From an uncultured Oscillospiraceae bacterium (GTDB lineage Bacteria > Bacillota > Clostridia > Oscillospirales > Acutalibacteraceae): DNA of 64,000 bases. Shown piece by piece: positions 61,791-64,000 of this stretch (positions are counted from its first letter, which is position 1; each line of letters begins with the position of its first letter). The stretch covers positions 1 to 64,000 of the forward strand of contig UQOE01000009.1 of assembly GCA_900542575.1 (NCBI GenBank), in the 5' to 3' direction. Position numbers and translations under genes: made by a program. Under the pieces are notes generated by a model, which did no database searches, was not told where the DNA came from, and saw only the letters and a list, made by a program, of their open reading frames with translations.

Positions 61791-62423
61791 TTACATCTCT
61801 TCCCCGCCTGCAATCGTTTTTTCTATGATGCCGGCGATTTCCCGCACCTGGTCGGCCAGATCTTCCAGCGTCCCGGTATTGTGGATCACATAGTCGGCGT
61901 TCTCCTCAAAGAACTTCCGGTCGTGCTGCGCCTGCATACGCTTCTTCGCCGCCTCTGCGTCGATGCCGTCCCGCTCCATAATGCGGACCAGACGCCGACG
62001 GTCCGGCGCCACCACGGAGATGATCAGACCGCAGCGGGAATCCAGGCCGGCCTCAAAGAGCTGTGAGGCATCCAGAATGGCCGCTTCATAGCCCTCCAGA
62101 AACGCCTCTTCGGCCTGGGCCAGCATGCGCCGGACAATTTCGGGGTGCGTAATGCTGTCCAGCAACTCCGTCCCCTCCTGCGAGGAGAAGGCCCGTGCCG
62201 CGAGCCGGGCGCGATCCAGGGATCCGTCCCCGTTCAGGATATCCGCCCCGAAAAACTGTGCCAGTTCTTTGAGAACCGGAGAGCCTTTTTCGGTGACCGT
62301 TCTTGCCGTCTGATCGGCGTCGACAACGGCAAAGCCATACCCGGAGAGCAGAGAGGCCACCGTGGACTTGCCGGCCCCGGTCTGACCGGTCAGTCCGACG
62401 ATTACGGTATGTCGATTGCCCAT
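61791..62423 (-). CDS. coaE: Dephospho-CoA kinase
   Basis: Last step of CoA synthesis. 210 residues: P-loop IVGLTGQTGAGKSTVASLL (7-25), FAVVDADQTARTV, ITHPEIVRRML, LLFEAGLDSRCG-like SQLFEAGLDSRCGLIISVVAP and RMQAQHDRKFFEENADYVIHNTGTLEDL. All as in the family. It follows tsaC by 10 bases. Confidence 0.95.
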   Translation of the reverse strand: MGNRHTVIVGLTGQTGAGKSTVASLLSGYGFAVVDADQTARTVTEKGSPVLKELAQFFGADILNGDGSLDRARLAARAFSSQEGTELLDSITHPEIVRRMLAQAEEAFLEGYEAAILDASQLFEAGLDSRCGLIISVVAPDRRRLVRIMERDGIDAEAAKKRMQAQHDRKFFEENADYVIHNTGTLEDLADQVREIAGIIEKTIAGGEEM

Positions 62424-62433
62424 AGCAGCCGCC

Positions 62434-63450
62434 TCACACGTCGATGAACCGGAATTCCGCCGCGCGGAGCAGCCGGTTCATCACGGCGAGTCCGATGCCC
62501 TCATCCGAGGGACAGCGGACGTAGATGTTCTGGATGCCCATCTCATCACAGGTCCGCAGATCGAAGAAGAGCTGATGGGCATGGGCGAGCTCGTCTCCGG
62601 CGGCACCGAACGGAAGGGTTCTGCAGCGGATGTATTTCTCCTCCCCGTCAAAGACGAGAGCCGCAGTGGTCTGCGGGTCTTTGGCGTTGACGAAGTCGGC
62701 AAAACGCTCAATGGGGCCGCGCACAATGTAGACCTCGGCGTTCGGGGAATAGTGTTTGTATTTCATGCCGGGGGAGGCCGCAACCTCGCCCTCTTTCAGT
62801 TTGCCCAGCACCGCATCGTCGATATCTACCTCGCCGAGCACCTCTTCCAGCATGGCCGGCGTGACCCCGCCGGGGCGCAGAATGCGCGGCGTCTCCGCAC
62901 AGAGCGTCAGGACCGTGGACTCGACGCCGACCTCACAGGGGCCGCCGTCGACGATGGCATCGATCTTGCCGTCCATGTCCTCTGCTACGTGGGCCGCCGT
63001 CGTCGGGCTCGGTTTGCCGGAGGTGTTGGCGGACGGTGCCGCCAGCGGAACCCCGGCGGCGTCAATAATGGACCGCGCCACCGGATGGGCCGGCATGCGA
63101 ATGGCCACGGTGTCCAGCCCCGCCGAGACCTCGTCGGGAATGGCGCTGCCCTTCTCCATGATGATGGTCATCGGGCCGGGCCAATAGGCCTCCGCCAGAT
63201 CATATGCTGAGGAGGGGACATAGGCGACGAGATCCAGATCTTCGAGCTGGCTCAGCTCTGTGATGTGGACGATGAGCGGATTGTCCATCGGTCGGCCCTT
63301 CGCTTTAAAAATGTTGGCGACCGCCTGGCCGTCCAGCGCGTTGGCCGCGAGCCCGTAGACTGTCTCCGTCGGAATGGCCACCAGGCCGCCGTTCCGGAGA
63401 ATCCGGCCGGCAATGTCCGCCTGATTGGGTTTCAGCATTTGGGTTTTCAT
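62434..63450 (-). CDS. ywlC: L-threonylcarbamoyladenylate synthase (Sua5/YwlC type)
   Basis: Makes threonylcarbamoyl-AMP for t6A37 in tRNA. 338 residues, so the long Sua5 form: the YrdC domain (about 10-205) has [47 protein letters not shown] and [18 protein letters not shown], followed by the Sua5 C-terminal domain (about 225-338) with [15 protein letters not shown] at its start. The start overlaps the prfA stop by four bases, as often seen next to prfA in Firmicutes. Confidence 0.95.
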   Translation of the reverse strand: MKTQMLKPNQADIAGRILRNGGLVAIPTETVYGLAANALDGQAVANIFKAKGRPMDNPLIVHITELSQLEDLDLVAYVPSSAYDLAEAYWPGPMTIIMEKGSAIPDEVSAGLDTVAIRMPAHPVARSIIDAAGVPLAAPSANTSGKPSPTTAAHVAEDMDGKIDAIVDGGPCEVGVESTVLTLCAETPRILRPGGVTPAMLEEVLGEVDIDDAVLGKLKEGEVAASPGMKYKHYSPNAEVYIVRGPIERFADFVNAKDPQTTAALVFDGEEKYIRCRTLPFGAAGDELAHAHQLFFDLRTCDEMGIQNIYVRCPSDEGIGLAVMNRLLRAAEFRFIDV

Positions 63451-64000
63451 GCTTCTGTGTCGCCTGCTTCCTTCAGTTTTTCCGCCGTGTCGGCGGTGAT
63501 GAGCGCATCGATGAGTTCATCGAGGTCGCCGTTGATGATGGCGTCGATCTTGTAGAGGGTCAGGCCGATCCGATGATCTGAGACCCGCCCCTGCGGAAAA
63601 TTATAGGTCCGGATGCGCTCGGAGCGGTCTCCGGTGCCGACCATAGCCCGGCGGGCACCGGCAATTTCCTCGTGCTGCTTCTCCTGTTCCTGCTTCAGCA
63701 GGCGTGACCTGAGAATCTTCAGGGCACGCTCTTTATTCTTGTGCTGGCTCCGCTCATCCTGGCACTCGACCACCATACCGGTGGGTTTGTGCGTAACGCG
63801 AATGGCAGAACTCGTCTTGTTGATATGCTGCCCGCCGGCGCCGCTGGAGCGGAAGGTGTCAATTTCCACGTCATTCATGTCGAGATCAAAGTCGACCTCT
63901 TCGGCCTCCGGGAGCACCGCCACGGTGGCGGTTGAGGTCTGGATGCGGCCCTGGGACTCGGTCTCCGGAACCCGCTGGACCCGGTGCACGCCCGATTCAA
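63447..64000 (-). CDS. prfA: Peptide chain release factor 1, C-terminal part
   Basis: The frame runs off the right edge; the visible part is the last 184 or so residues. The peptidyl-hydrolysis motif [18 protein letters not shown] is present with GGQ, then [24 protein letters not shown] and [22 protein letters not shown]1 is told from RF2 by this C-terminal pattern and the neighbouring ywlC. Translation of ywlC is coupled to its stop by an ATGA overlap. Confidence 0.95.
   Translation of the reverse strand, partial: ESGVHRVQRVPETESQGRIQTSTATVAVLPEAEEVDFDLDMNDVEIDTFRSSGAGGQHINKTSSAIRVTHKPTGMVVECQDERSQHKNKERALKILRSRLLKQEQEKQHEEIAGARRAMVGTGDRSERIRTYNFPQGRVSDHRIGLTLYKIDAIINGDLDELIDALITADTAEKLKEAGDTEA

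Overview
The window (about 64 kb) looks like a chromosome segment of a moderately GC-rich, low-cell-wall-complexity Gram-positive anaerobe of the class Clostridia, probably a gut Oscillospirales-type bacterium. This rests on strong AGGAGG-type ribosome binding sites, a GlgC/GlgD glycogen operon, a class B sortase, a ywiB-argS pair, MltG and BipA, and a resident tet(W) conjugative element. The species assignment is inference only.

Positions 1 to about 10,364 are the end of an integrative and conjugative element (ICE). All its genes are on the minus strand. Reading in transcription order they are: a DUF5655 protein, two small cysteine-rich proteins, a RepA_N/DUF6017-type replication initiator, ParA, ParB, a small acidic protein, a DUF5688 protein, a PcfB-like protein, a VirD4-like coupling protein, two small conserved proteins and a truncated Maff2 protein. 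Directly after Maff2 the backbone is interrupted by a block that carries a kinase-like gene remnant and tet(W) with its leader-peptide attenuator; tet(W) runs off the left edge. The element end lies in a tRNA-Arg(CCT) gene: a host 5' half-tRNA with its own strong promoter faces into the element, and a complete second tRNA-Arg(CCT) sits about 280 bp inside.

Positions 10,404 to 25,900 are host genes: a family I.5-like lipase, a membrane M28 peptidase, an aldo/keto reductase, an Ung-like glycosylase and ksgA. Then comes a long minus-strand operon (rpe, cysteine desulfurase, thiI, a stand-alone CinA/PncC, two small proteins, sortase B, and a membrane-anchored CinA-like protein that has lost its catalytic motif). 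After that is hom-lysC. An intact-looking IS3-family element (25,919..27,383) sits exactly in the loop of the lysC terminator hairpin.

Positions 27,400 to 39,000 hold an unknown protein, ddl-ywiB-argS with a small secreted protein, a PD-(D/E)XK-like nuclease candidate, mltG (probable non-AUG start), xth, degV, a catalytically dead membrane glycerophosphodiesterase homologue and a membrane protein of unknown function. Positions 38,859 to 45,130 are a compact glycogen operon glgB-glgC-glgD-glgA, with an unusual basic tail on GlgB, a sigma-70 promoter and a strong terminator.

Positions 45,189 to 64,000 hold an XRE regulator, a histidine phosphatase/HAD pair, a membrane/TPR protein pair, typA, a PepSY protein, a TetR-lipase pair (paralogue of the first lipase), a YfcE-like phosphodiesterase, a degenerate J-domain protein, and an Abi_C-like protein translationally coupled to two related secreted proteins. 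These are followed by a secreted lysozyme-like protein, a BFD-like [2Fe-2S] protein and the minus-strand run prfA-tsaC-coaE-slt-M18 aminopeptidase. A degenerate dispersed repeat with GGACGGAA/TTCCGTCC arms occurs after ksgA and near 47.4 kb. No CRISPR array and no rRNA gene were seen.
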